Below the pieces are notes generated by a model that saw only the letters and a list, made by a program, of their open reading frames with translations, made no database searches and was not told the origin of the DNA. A program made the position numbers and the translations under genes. DNA of 64,000 nucleotides, taken from contig NC_133931.1 of the NCBI RefSeq assembly GCF_031877795.1, positions 130,362,621-130,426,620 of the forward strand, in the 5' to 3' direction. The first letter of the stretch is position 1; each line of letters begins with the position of its first letter. The DNA comes from Strix aluco. Taxonomy: Eukaryota > Chordata > Aves > Strigiformes > Strigidae. Shown in pieces: positions 26,801-40,262 of this stretch.

Positions 26801-29800
26801 TATCATGTTGTTCTTCTCGCTTCTTTGGGTGCTCTCCAGGTGATTTGACTGATAAATATGCCCCTGCAAAACAACTGAGCTTGTACCAAAGCTCTTTTCT
26901 GTACTCTTCTTCCTATGCTCTGTATTGCTATAATATCCAATCAGTCTGTAAAATGTTAAGTCATTCCCTACTATTTCAATAGTGGCCATAAAGTTTATTC
27001 AGCTTTATAAACCAGAAGGAAACATTTTTTTTGCACCTGCTCTGTTGATATTAACAATTTATTTCTTTTTCTTTTGCACAGTGCTTCAATTTCATATTAA
27101 TATTTTCTTCTTGCTCATTCCTTACACTGTTGGGACATCATCAAACAACACACTGAACATCCTCTACGTTTAACTCAGTTTGCTGGAAGCATTTTTCAGG
27201 AGACCTATAAAACTGAAGTAGAAAAGTAATCCCAGATCTAGTCAGTGTAGGAAAGAACTGCCTAAGGATGCATCGCCATTTGCTACCAAATGGGAATTAA
27301 TTCAGTATTCAACATTACAGTGACTGGTTTTGTTTACCAAGACTCGAGTGCCTGGGAGCTCTTGCCAGAGCAGGGCATTGCTGTGGGAGGCACTGTAAAA
27401 GTGAAGGGCAAAGAAAAAAACAACACCCCAAAAGCCATGTCACACAATAAACCACTTACAATCTGCATAGATACAATTGTGGAGTAACAAAACTCACTGT
27501 TTTGTCTGATTTTGTCAAAATAAAAGACAAGCCAATACAGAAGCGCCACACCAAGGAGGCATAGAGTCTCATAGTACTGGGCATGAACTCATTAGACAAA
27601 ATACCTGGCTCCTTGTAGTCCAGCCTGAACTGTGAAATCCAACAATTTATGTTTGCATTTTTGCAATTGCTATCAAGATGACATTACAAAAGCAATCTGC
27701 AAGAACATAAGTGGGATAGAAGGGCAACACTGCTGTGGAAACAAGCATAAGAGTGACAATAAAAAATAACTCTGCTTAGATGTAGACATTGCCATCATGA
27801 GACCAGACTCCTTACAGGACAAATGTGATAGTCTGGCTAGCAGCTACAACTATTGGAGGCTGTGGTTTCCTATCTACCCAGCAGTAATAATGGTGGGAAA
27901 TGAACACCACTTATATTTGGCAAACAATATTAGGGGTTCCAGGTGAGGTACAATACTAAGTATTTAAACAGCTTGGTCTACTTTGGTATGGATTGCTACT
28001 TATTTCCTTGAGACCCAGATCTAGTAGTGGGTGCTAAGAGCTTTCTTGTCCAGCAAAAGAGAGAAGTTCCTCTTCATTTAGAGTTAGAGGAAGTTTTCAG
28101 TAGAGGCAACATTTTTCTTACCCTTTTTTCCCCTCTGTGTTCTTTTTTTTTCCTCCCCTGTTCCTATAAGTGAGGATGCTCTACTCAGTTTTTTCCTGTG
28201 AAAAAGAAAAGCTGAGAAAGGTTTTCTATGTGAACAAGTCTATTAGTAGCTGAGTGCAAGTTTTCTTGAAGGAGCAAACTTCACAAAAGGTTTACACCCA
28301 TGTGTTAACTCTCATTAGATGTTTAAACCTCTCTAGTTGGCAGACACAAATCTAGAGTCAGCAAGCCATTTCCTCTTCTGTTTCTGTCTTCTCAGTCTTT
28401 GACAGATGTCCAGATGGAGTAAAAACATAATAGCATAAATGTGTATAAAACAAGAGGAAAAGGCAGAGAACATGATTTCCTTCATATCTCCAGGATAGTC
28501 CATAACAATGTACACAGCAATGGCAGGGTATTATTGTAAAGTCCTGCACACTCTCTGTTTCAGGCAACTTGTGGTACTTAAGGTATGGAGCAAAACAGAG
28601 CAGGATTTGGAGGTGCAAAAAAGTCACTATGCCTGTGATTAGCAAGATATTTCAATTTCTGACACTCCTCAGCTTCTGAGATAAGCACTGAACCACCTTT
28701 TGTCTATCAAATTGATAACCATTTTACATACATCCATGATCATCTGCTTTTGAGGCTAAATGTAGGAATCAATCAGTATTTTAATGTAGACCAATCATCA
28801 CTGGGGATTTTATTCATGTTTTGTTCAGTTAATCATTGCAACATGAAAATTTAGTTTAGAAGAAGATATCTGGAGCCTACTTGGGCAGGTAAGGTGGTCA
28901 ACTTTCCTAGAAGCATGAAGAAATAAGGTGAAATGATAGACCCAGACTGGGTAGATTATACCCATCCACTGATTTCAGTAGGAACAACATTTAATTGATT
29001 ACCTTACTTTCGTAACAATAAATGCATTCATCACTTTGCTAAGCTTTACTTAAAAAGTCATTTGAGAAAAAAATTTAACCAGGACATTATTTGTGCTATT
29101 TTTATGGAGGTACTCAGGAATGAACTCATCATATGGCAGTATTTTGCTTGCCAGAACTCTTTTCTTAGGTATATTGTAATTTCTCTGCCTGTCTCAAAGA
29201 TAATTTGTCCAGGGAATGCAGCTGGGACTTACGTATAATTTAAGAAATCATTGAGAAAGCAGCATTTTAAATGCAATCAAATTATTTTACCCCTCAAAAC
29301 AAGAATCTTTTTTACAAAGATATTCTGTTCAGTGGTTAAAGTAAGTATCTCCATAAAGGGATCTGCACTCATCTAACCTCACTGTCTTCTAAACTGATTC
29401 ATTTAAACCTCCCCCACTTCTCACAGCAGGCAGAGGCGCAGCCTAAGGGGGAGTTCGCTGTGACAGTGTAAGCTAATTGAAATCACAACACAAGTCGACA
29501 CTTTACTTTCCATGGGACAGGGAATTGGTCTAGCAATTGGTCTGGACATATTGCTGCAAAAACAGATCTTTAAAGCATGACAAGGAGTCCTCATGTTAGC
29601 ATAGGTGTCCTTACCACTGGGAACTGATTAGCTGAACAACTTCCTTGGCTATTTCTCTGCATTGTGCAATGCTTAGTTAGAACAGATAAAACAGGATTGC
29701 TTAGCAGCTGCAATTATTTAACCTACGGGATTTATTACATTTGAAAACTAAAGTCAGTCAGATGATACTCTCTGGAGGGAACATGCAGTTAGCTAGAAAA

Positions 29801-32800
29801 AAAAGTGAAATATTTAGGGCAAAGTAATTCATCTGACATGGTGAATATTTTGTCTCTGTAATTTAGTTCTTGATCATAACTGCACTTTTTTTTTCACAGG
29901 CAATTTTAGGGATTATTTGATTAGCAATGTAGAATAAAAACCCAAAAATGTTAAAAAGAGGCTTGTGCTGAAGACATTCACTGCAGAAGCACAACTGAAA
30001 CACGTGTGACAGACCCTACCAGCAGATTATGCTGGTATGACAGCACTGGCTCCAGAGTAGTAGAGTGGAGAACCAGCCCTAGAAATCGTTATTAAGAACA
30101 AGATTAAAGGACACATACAAGAAACTTTTGTGTATTTGTCAGTGGCTCCTCTATGGCTGTTTGCATTCAAAATTTAGGTCCTCAGAATTCCAGCTAACTT
30201 CAGAGATTCTAAACTCTGTAGATACCCACATTTTTTTTCTCAGAAGACCTCAAGTGTATATAGATCTTTCAACCATGGTCAGAAGTAAACCAACATCTTG
30301 CTCAGAACCACGCTGCTGAGATTTACCAAGTGGTCATTCTTTCATGTCTCATAACCACCTAGACGTTGGCATTCTTAGAGCACATACATGAGAAAAGCCT
30401 TGCACACACAGGGCCCATGCATGATTGAAGATGAACCAGATGCTGGAATCTGACTGTAAAGCTGGAGGTATTTTGTCTGGAGAGGCAGAGATTCATATGG
30501 CAGATATTTAAGTTTTTCATACAAAATATTCCCTGAAGCAGGTTCCTGGAATCCAGGTCTCTCTTTTTTGTATATTCCATTGGAATATAGTTATGTTTAA
30601 TAACACCTTTCTCTTTTAATGAATACTGAACTATGGAATAATTTCAACAGGGGAGATTGGCAGAAACTCAGCTACAAATAAGCTATATTGTGAAGCTAGA
30701 ATTTTTATGAAGAATGTGTGAGTTCATAATCTCTTAACAGAGGAAGAAAATGACTGTGGGTCTTCACATTGAGGTAAGGGCTGTAACCATTGAGCTGATG
30801 GATGAAACAGTAGGAGCAATATTATTTAGTACAGACTTCCCTCAAGGAAGTGTTCGGGGTCGGGACTCCTAGCTGGAATGGTAGGCCAGTACTCTGATGA
30901 GATTGAATCAAGTCCCACTGGCCCAATTTCAGCCCACTTTTTACTGGCTACCATAAATATTAGCTGTGATGGATCCTATTTGCTGGCAGTTAACCTTCCC
31001 TATGTACAATTTAGGGGTCTTAATGATGTCATTGGAGGGTATGGGTTTCTACATTTGGACTGTGGTGAGGCTGAATAAGTGTGCTTGAATTTTTTTCTTT
31101 TGTTTGGTGAATTGTCTTTTAACTGACAATGAGGATTTTGAACATAGCTTCTGTTGGCACCCAGACAAGCACACATCGTGGTTTCTGTCCCCCCAGTCAG
31201 GAGGTTGGGACATGCAGACTCCCCCAGTGGCAACATTCAGAGTGCTCCATCACTTGCTTGGCCAGTGGTTGTAATGTGTTTGTGTTGTCTCTCTAGAAAC
31301 TATCTAAATCAGTTTCTAAATGTTCCCAAACTCTTTTGCCTGAGGAGAAGAAATCTGACAGTGGCTCTGAAAGGCAAGCCTCCCACCGGATGCTGTATAT
31401 CAGCCTGCCACAGGGACCTTCAGACAGAAATATTTCTTGCTTGTTTTTCTTAAGGCTTGATGTGGGCTTTTTGCAGTTTGAAATAATGCTTTCTACCAGT
31501 TCAGGTAGAACATCCTTTTAACTGTTTATCTGTTCAGCACAACTAAGAGATCTGGGGTTAAATGCTACAGATAAAAAGGAGATTGAACTAACATGCACAG
31601 ATGTGAAGCTAATACCTCTAAGTAAATGCCATGTTCATAGGACTCTGGGTGAAATGACATTAACCAGAAGAGTGTCATTTCTCTCATGTCTTCCCATTCA
31701 TTCACTGTTCCTTTCTAACCTGATATTCTCCCTATGCTCTTGTTCTTGCTCTTAGTGACTGTAGCTAGGCAGAGGCTTTTCATTGTACGGGCGTACTCTT
31801 GGCAGAATTTCTTCAGGTGGGCTATTTAGAGATAAAATTAGATAAAAGAACAATTTTATCTTACCTTACTGAAGCATTTCCCTCCCTTTCCTTGTAACTC
31901 ATCTGAAACAAGCATGCAAGTGGTTGAAGTGAAGGGGAAGCAAGGAAATGTGCTGTTACCTGTCCATCCTTGGGGTATTTTTTGAGATACTAGATACAGT
32001 TACTCAGAAAATCAACAGTTCATGAAACAGAAAATGTAGCTTATATCTGGGAAAAGATTCAAACAGAAGCTCAAGTACTATTCCAAATATTTAAGCCATC
32101 CAATTTGGAAGAGATCAAAATGGTAGCTCCTATGTAAAAAACAGCAATGAACTCAGAAAATTTGCTGAAAGATAGATCAGGACTATTCTTTCACTAAGGA
32201 TATGGTACAGGTCTTCAGCTGACCGATCCAGCTGACCAGGGCCAATCTGTAGCAGGTAAGGATCTTTTCACAGTAATAACATGATAGTGGTCAATGTGAG
32301 ATGTCATGAACAATTTGCTATGATTGTTAAGCAACTAAACCTTGTTGCGTGCATTCATTACAGACTAACAGTACTTTACCTTGTTAAATCATAGGTAAAA
32401 TTAGTCACCCACTTATATGGCATTAACAGGTCATGATCAAGACTTATTGCAAATTTTCATGGATATGAAATATTCATTTCTTCAGATTACCTGCGTGTGA
32501 GCCAAATATCCCTCACATGAAAAGAGGGATTTCATTTGTCTGTACAAAAATAACCTCAAAGGCTCTGGGAGCTCTGAAAATAAACTCCTTGTTATTTCTA
32601 ACAGGCTGGAACGAGAAGAGGAAAAAATTTCTGCCTTGGTATAATTAGAATCTTGTCTTTTTTAACCCCCTTTTCAAGCTGCTGCGCCTCAGGACCCAGC
32701 AAATGTGGGCTTTGGTTGCATGGCACACATGCCTGGTGCAAGGAGGTAGCCCATGGAGCACGTAGGAAAGGTGTCTTCTCATCAGGTTTTGGAGAGTGCA

Positions 32801-34594
32801 AAGCAGGATCAGGATGAGGGGGCACTGCAGCAGCTGGGGCCAGTGCTCACTATACTTGTTTGGGAAGCAGCACGTCCTATAGAGTTCCTACTCTGGAAGG
32901 GAGGAATACAGCCCAGCACTGCACTTCTGGATGGTTTCCAAGTCCCTGCACGCTGATAGGGAGGCACAACACAAGAAGCTGTGTGTGTATATCATGGGGA
33001 ACTAGACAGCTAAATACTTCTGAGGTTCTTGCTGTATTATAATGTGCAGGTTGGATCTCACAGAAAACTGGTTTTCCTGGAAGATGAGGGAATTTGTGCT
33101 TGGCAGTAGTTCAGCGTTTATCAAGAATCATCTCTGATTGTAATGAGCAATGAGATAAATATGCTTTTTTAATGATTTTCAAATTGGGTTCAATTTTGTA
33201 TTTTTAAAAACTCAGTCAAGCTTATTGAGCATAATTTCCCATTCTGTTTTCCAGTAATTAGTGAAATGGTATCTCATTTCATTGTGGAATACGTCAGCTC
33301 TGTGTGGCATTGGAACCAGAATGGAATAAAAGGAGAAATTGTATCAGAGACAGGGTAAGGTCTACCCCACAGTGGAAATTCAGATTGTGTGGTTGTCCCG
33401 CAGTGCTTTGTGGCTAGACTGTCCAAATTCATCCCAATATGATCCAAACCTTGTTTCTAATAACACATAAGGTGATCACTTCCTCAGCCCAGTCTGCTGC
33501 CAAGCCCCAGCAGAACAGAAATGGTACCAAAGGGCTGAGCTTCACAGCACTATGACAGCAGGACTTGGGAAATCTGACAGAGATCTGTTTCTAAAAGTGA
33601 ATTTATTCCTCTTCTCAGCCATAAAAATGGTTTCTCAAAAACATTACTGAAAAACGATGATTTTGCAGAAGGAAAGGTTTTATTTTGAAGACTGTACATC
33701 TTTTTGAATCATAACAATCAAAAGAAAAAAAAATGGACAGTCCTCAGAACAATTCAAAGAATTTTTTGAACTTGGAAAGAAAACCTTGTTCCAATACCAA
33801 AAGAGTTATTTCAGAAATTTTCCTGGGTTTTTTTTTTTTGTTTAAGAACATTTCCTGGTTTAATTGGCATTGCCAACTGTTTTTCATTTTTTACTAAACC
33901 TGTGTGGGAAGAGTTGTTAAGTAGTGCCTATCAATAGTAAAACCAGTAAAGTATGAGGTGAGTTACATGGGGTACAACAGTGCAAAACAAGGATTTAGGG
34001 TAAGCAAACTAATGGAGCAAAGCTAGTATGATTTTCTGAAAGATGCTGTCATCTTCTTTGGTTGCGATAGGTCATGCCTGAAATTAAAACTGCTGAAGCA
34101 AATGAAAAAGTCAAATTAGCTAAGAAGGTTTTAAAGCCAAATCCTGTGGTATGAAGTTAGTCTTTACTCAACCGAAATTTCCAAGAACATGGTGGAGTGT
34201 TTCTGGGTTAGTTTTATGGAACATCATAAAATAGTGGGTTTTAAAACCAGAGGTGCATAATAAAAGCAAACTGCAAACACTCTATAAGCTAATCTTTCTA
34301 TTTTAACTTTGGGGGAAAATCTGACTTAGGAAGTGAATGAACCATCTATGTTGCTTCAAAATACCTCTAACTAACCGGTATTTTATGTAGTAAACTAAGT
34401 GGGAGAAAATAGCTTCTTTCACACTTCAGTATATTAATAACCCTTAGTTCAAAACAATAAATGCTTGCTCCTAAGATTATGACATTACAGGAATAGCCTA
34501 TTACTTACATTTAGTTTTCTGGGCCCACCTTGATGATTAGAAAAATTAATCCAAGTGAGTTCACTATACTTATACATTTCTCAGTATAGTTTGT

Positions 34595-34627
34595 ATTCTA
34601 TACATTATATACATTATATATATACAT
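34595..34627. repeat. AT-rich ATACATTATAT repeat
   Basis: Imperfect reiterations of ATACATTATAT run into ATATATATAC; this is low-complexity AT DNA. Confidence 0.75.
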
Positions 34628-37028
34628 TCTTTTAAATAACAAACTTTTAGGGATCAGGTCTTTTACAAAATACCAAATAAATTGTTAATCTAAGTAAAAA
34701 AGGATAGTCTTGTACAAAAGCAGGAACTGCTGAGCTATTTTAACTTTGGAAAAATTGTATGGCTACTTCTGCAGCTTGTAAAAATTGGTGGGATTTTATT
34801 TTTTAAAACACTTTTGGGGCATGGGAATGGGTTAACAACATGTGAAGGAACTCCCACCTGTGTCTGCCTATGTCAAATATTGCTGCAGTATCTGCTTTTT
34901 CCATTATACTAGATTCCAGACGTACATGTTTAAAGGAAAAGAATTCAAATATTCAATGTAGAGCAGAAAAAAAGTATGTAAGAAGACTAAATATAAAATA
35001 AAATTGCATTAACACTGAAGATGGAAATAGAAAACACTTGGCTAAATGAACTAAGAATATGTCCATCTGCTTTCTGCAGACAGACAAACTTTGCCTTGCT
35101 TGTGCTGTGATCCAGCTGGACCTGACAGTAATAGTGCTAAAACCAATAACCTATTTGAGAGGCTGGTTTTGTTGGCATTAGGTACCAGAATTACCCAAAG
35201 TAAAGTTTGTCTTTTACCACACCCTTTCAGTGCTATTTTAGGCAAATCAGTTAGCTCTTCTATGATCTAACTTGTAAATAATTTTCATTAACTATGTAAA
35301 AGCTACATGTGTAGCTGTCGTTCAGGAGATGGCTCATCTTTCCTGCTCTGCAAAATGATCATGAAAGGACCTTCCACGTTCACAGGGGAGCATCATATCA
35401 CCTTGAGGCTTAGCCATCTGCTGGGTGTGGAGATGTCTCCAGTTTTCCTGTTGATAGGATTTCTTAGCTCATGTGCAATGTCAAGAAAATGCAGCAGCTT
35501 TACTAAGTTTTCAAAGTCAGTTTAGGCCAGCAGCAGCCTTGGTGCTTTCATGCAAGGCTGAGACTGGGCTGGTAACTGCTGACTCCAGGCTGAAAGCCCT
35601 GGGGACACAATGCAGAGACAGATGAGCTGGCTCTGCAGAAATTTGTTCCCACAGAAGCTGAAACACTTTCTTTAAGTTTACTTATCCACTCAATCTCAGC
35701 CCCAATGCCCCAGATAAAGGAAACCCATCTATAGATTAAACATCCCTAATAACTGCACTAATGGTGGACATATAAGCACCCTGGAACGACTGCTGCTCCT
35801 TGTAGATCTTCAAACGGTGTAACACTGGATTTTGGCCATATTTCTTCATGGTATCCTCAGTCAAATGATCATACTGAATTTTCATCTGCTAGGCCTCCAA
35901 TATTTCTCATTGATATGAGAAGTATATACAAACAGGGATACATGAAATCTCTGTCAAGGCTTTGTCACACCATTATAAAAGGAACAACCTTTCTGTTGAG
36001 AAATATCAGTCCAAGTGAGACCGACTGTTTAGTGAGAACATACTTCTCTCTGCACTTCATAGGGGAGAAAAGAACAAAGCATTTTGTTTCTTTGCATTCA
36101 ATACATTTTGGTTGGACTTGATTACTCTTGTACTTAGGAAAAATGATACATCTGAAATGCAATTCAATCTTACAAAGCTAGTCTTTCATTAAAAACCTGG
36201 TATTTCTACTTTTTTTTCTTTTGTTCCAGCCCAGCAGTGGGAGAAAATATTTGGAACTTCCGGATTACCCAAAGGACAGGAATTTTGGTTTTTGACAATC
36301 AGCGCTGCTTACCAGGCCTGCATTTCACACATACTGAGCTCTGATTGCTTCCAGACTGTGTTCTTGGAAGTTCAGGAAGTTCCTTACTGGGCAGGTTCTA
36401 TAGGACAAATTCCGTCAGTTTGTTATTTACTCTTCTGTTGGTCATTCTCAACCATCAATGCACTCGTGAACCTTCCTGCTGTTTTATTAGCATGACTGGA
36501 TCCACATGAACTTGAGTGGCCTTTCCCATAATCTGCTATAAGGCCACCCCATAAGAGCTTTCTGATTCAGTTCATGTACAGAGAACCAATGCAAGAACCA
36601 TTACACAACATATGAGGTGTATATGTATTTTCCCATGCTAACCTCCACCCATCCCAGCCACTAACCATGTATTAGGTGTGACAGAAGACATCTCGTCAGA
36701 CACGGGTAAATCTGACAGATCATTCAGCTTCCTTGTCTTTGCTGTAGCATTTATATCTTTCCTCTTTTTTCAGCAGACAATGGGATAATTTAATTCTCAG
36801 AAACTGATTGTGTTCCCTACTGATTTCAAAAATGAAGAAGGTAATGAACAACACAGCTAGCACCTAAATTCTCTTTTGGGTTGAACTTTGAAAAAAGAAT
36901 TTAGAAATAATTTCCACTTATATCACAGTCTGTGCCAAAAAAATGTTAGCAAGAAACCAAGAAGTTAATACCAGAAAATAAAGTCCTCCCCACTGGATGG
37001 TGACTAGGATTATTAATTCAGTGTAGAA

Positions 37029-37066
37029 GCACCCCCATTAGCTGAAAGAACTGAGAATGGGGGTGC
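37029..37066. repeat. Perfect 11-bp inverted repeat with 16-base loop
   Basis: GCACCCCCATT at 37029-37039 pairs exactly with AATGGGGGTGC at 37056-37066. The stem is GC-rich in AT-rich surroundings. It is too short for a typical microRNA precursor, and neither flanking duplication nor a mobile-element core is seen. Confidence 0.6.
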
Positions 37067-40000
37067 AATGACAGAGACCTTGATGGTTACCAAATGTTCA
37101 CCTCAGTACCATTTCTGAGATTTTGCAACATGACAGCAGAGTCTGACATAAAAAGTAAAAAAAACCCCTAAATACAAAAATATATTACAATAACTGATTA
37201 AAACCAGCCTGTTTTTCCTGATTAATTTTTCTGAAATATTTAAAGCTAATTGTATCATTATGAATAGAATGGTAATGTTTTTATTGAGTACTTTTTCTGG
37301 ATTGCCTTTCAATTGGATGATAGGCATATATGAAATTCAGCTTCAGTGTCCACCCCGCCCCCGCCAAAAATATCACCCTTAGTTTACACTGCTTTGTGGC
37401 CTCTTGACATGGTGTAGCTCTCTTAACTGAGCTGACAGACCTATCTCTCCTTGCATTCTTCACCAGTCAGTCTGCTTCCCTTGGTTCTCCTTCTCTTTCA
37501 TGTCTACAAATACATATATATGGCATGATTGAGTTTCAGTGCTCATGAAGAGGCCAAATAACAGCTCTCAGGTCTTATCTAATCTGTATATTTTTTAGCC
37601 AGCTGTGCTTAAGGCTGTCAGTTAGAGGCACTTGCAATTTCAACTTTCTTCAGAGATCTGTTTCTTGCATCCCAGCCTTGGACCATGAGCTCATTCTATA
37701 TAGTACACCAGGTAACCTTCAAGAGCAAAAATGTTCTTGGGTCTTACTGGAACTGTAAGCAGCAAGTGAAAGGCTGGGCATCACAGGAATCTGAACTATT
37801 CAGTATGTCAACACTATTTAAAGAGCCACGTGTGCGTCATGTTCTTGTTTGCAAGCTAATTAGATTACTTGTTTTGAAAGATGGATTAATGAATTAATCA
37901 CAGGGTGCGGTGAATGTTTTTTCTTAATGTTCTGAGACAAATTTAATATGAAGGGGTTTATTTTTCTATATGTATGATGCATTTCAGAACTGGAAAACAC
38001 AGAAAATAGAAATGTGAAAATGATAACTGTGTTAAAAAATGAAAATTATTATTACTGCCATCTTTGGCACAGAGAGCTTTCTTTTATGTTATCTGAAACT
38101 GTAGATATTACATGCAACCGTGGAAAGAGGGAATGATGTAGAGCTTTTTAGTTAATAAATCAGAGCTGAATGGAAAAGGGTGTGGTTTTGATTGCGCAAA
38201 ATGCCAGACAGGTTTCTGGTTTGCAAAACTGAAACCAGCGGTGGTTCACATCTTGATAACTTCTCATACTACAGAAATTCTACTATTTTTTGAGTTTATT
38301 CAATTAATTAAATGTTGGGCAACTCCTAATATTACAAAATGCACTGACCCAAATTTACTGACTCAAAGGCAGAAGGCAGCATGGACTGGGATCTGGCCCT
38401 GAATTCTGCATAGATGATAATTTCTGGCCAATTCAGCAGCTGCACCAAGTCAGGAATTTATATGTGCACATGCCTTTTCACTTATTTTCCTGTTTTTCAG
38501 TTTTCCTGTTCTAGACAGCTGCCCACCTAATGGGTGAAATTCTGCACATCCTTTTCTTGGTCACCTAGCCCACTGAGTATGGTGGGATCCGGGCACTTGG
38601 CACACAGGAAGAGTAAGAGTCTCAACATTAGGCAATGGTAAAGTGTGTTATTCTGAGCAGGACTATTTGCATGAACCATGAATCATTTGGTCTTCAATCA
38701 TTTTGAAAATGAGAGATGGAGCCATATTTTCAAAGATACTTACCTCAGTAAATAAAGACAGAGATAAATGCCCAAGGACAGAGATAAGGTGCCCTAGACA
38801 CTTTTAAAAAGTGCCTGGGAAATTCCCACTCTATCAGTAGGAGTTAGGCAGATAGACACTTATTAAAATCCCACAAATCAAACACCTTTGCAAATGTGGT
38901 CTTTGTTTCCTGATCCCTTCCATTTTCACCTTCAGCTGTGCAAACACTCTCTGTACAGATACAGGATGTGCAGTTCCTTTTTGTTCTCCTTCGTTACTAA
39001 ACCTGAGGAAATGACAGAGACCAAAGTACAGACTGCAAAATCTGCATTACTAGTAAAGGGGACATTGTACAGACCACACAAATCCAATAAGATCTCTCTG
39101 AGACAAGGCAGAGTTTCCATATCTGTATTAGGAAAATACCATTTTTATTGAAAATTGACTGATTGTTAAATGGAAATTTAGCAGATAAAACACACAGAAA
39201 GATTGCGTCCTAATCACGTTTTGGAGCATGACTCTGTAAGAGAATAGGAATAGGTTTGACAACGGTGAATGAATGCTACCAATAATGCATACCATGCATG
39301 TATTGCAATTTCTCTTCACGTCTTCTTAGTTTGAATGAAATAAAATAGAGGAGGAGCTGTCACAGTCATTCAGCAGTTGCAAAAATCTTGAAGTTGTGCT
39401 TTGGTGTGCTTTAGGGATCATTCACTCCAGTGCTGCTGAGATTTATTGCACCAGTTGCAAAAAAAAATAGTCATTGTTTTATGGTTTTGGGTGTCTGAAG
39501 GAAAAAAATATTACTTTCAGGCTTTTGCTGAGTACAGTGCTGCATTTCAAAGCTCTGTTAATACTGTATCCTCCCTCCTGAGAGGCCACATAGATAATTT
39601 TTTTATTTCTTTTACTTTGTGTACATTAGCTGGTGTATGACAGTGCTATAATATGACATACGGCCAACAAGTTTATCACTTACTCAGAGGATGTAAATCA
39701 ATATTGTTCCTTAGAATAAAATATGTTTCTTTGACCACAGAGTGTAGTGTACAGAAAAGGCAGAGGGATGGATTTGCTGGAAGAGATGGAGAAGGAGGGC
39801 TCCATTGCCAGCCTCAGCACCCCAGCAGGCCAGGACTGCTCACTCCTGCTCTCCTTCTGCCCATAGACACCTCCCCATTCCCACCCAGAGTGATGCACCC
39901 AGCACTGTATCCCACCCCATGCCCTGCTCCTCTTGCTCTGTAACACCCAGCCCATGTCCCCAACAGCGAGCTGCCTGTAGCTCTGCATAGCACTGGGACA

Positions 40001-40211
40001 GACATCCTCCCCGAATCAAAGCAAAGCTCCCAGCATGGGCTGTGGCTTGCACTGGGAATAGGGATTTCCCCAGGTAATGGCAACGGGAAGTGCCCCGGTT
40101 GCCCAGAAGGGTGGACTCAGTTGGATCCTTAGTTTTTTTCTGTGATGTCCTCAGAAAACTTATCTGCATTTCCAGCATTATGCTACTCTTCTCTTAAGAC
40201 AGTCATGCATA

Positions 40212-40262
40212 CTCATAGGAAAATTTGGGCTGAAAGGAGCTCGGAGGCCATCTGGCTAATAA
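40212..40262 (-). mobile_element. Old CR1 3'-end remnant, antisense
   Basis: The plus strand reads TCATAGGAAAATTTGGGCTG, then GAAAGGAGCTCGGAGG, then CCATCTGG. This follows the reverse complement of the CR1 3' end (…TCATAGAATGGTTTGGGTTG, then GAAGGGACCTC, then GGAGGTCATCTAG) with several substitutions. The similarity fades after about 50 bases. Confidence 0.55.

Larger units (their letters stand above)
22198..40211. other. Intergenic DNA, no gene recognised
   Basis: This is AT-rich sequence with scattered short frames. The longest is a 149-codon minus-strand frame at 25,252-25,701, which is cysteine-rich but matches nothing I know (see findings). An AT-rich ATACATTATAT stretch lies at about 34,595-34,627. 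Confidence 0.65.
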
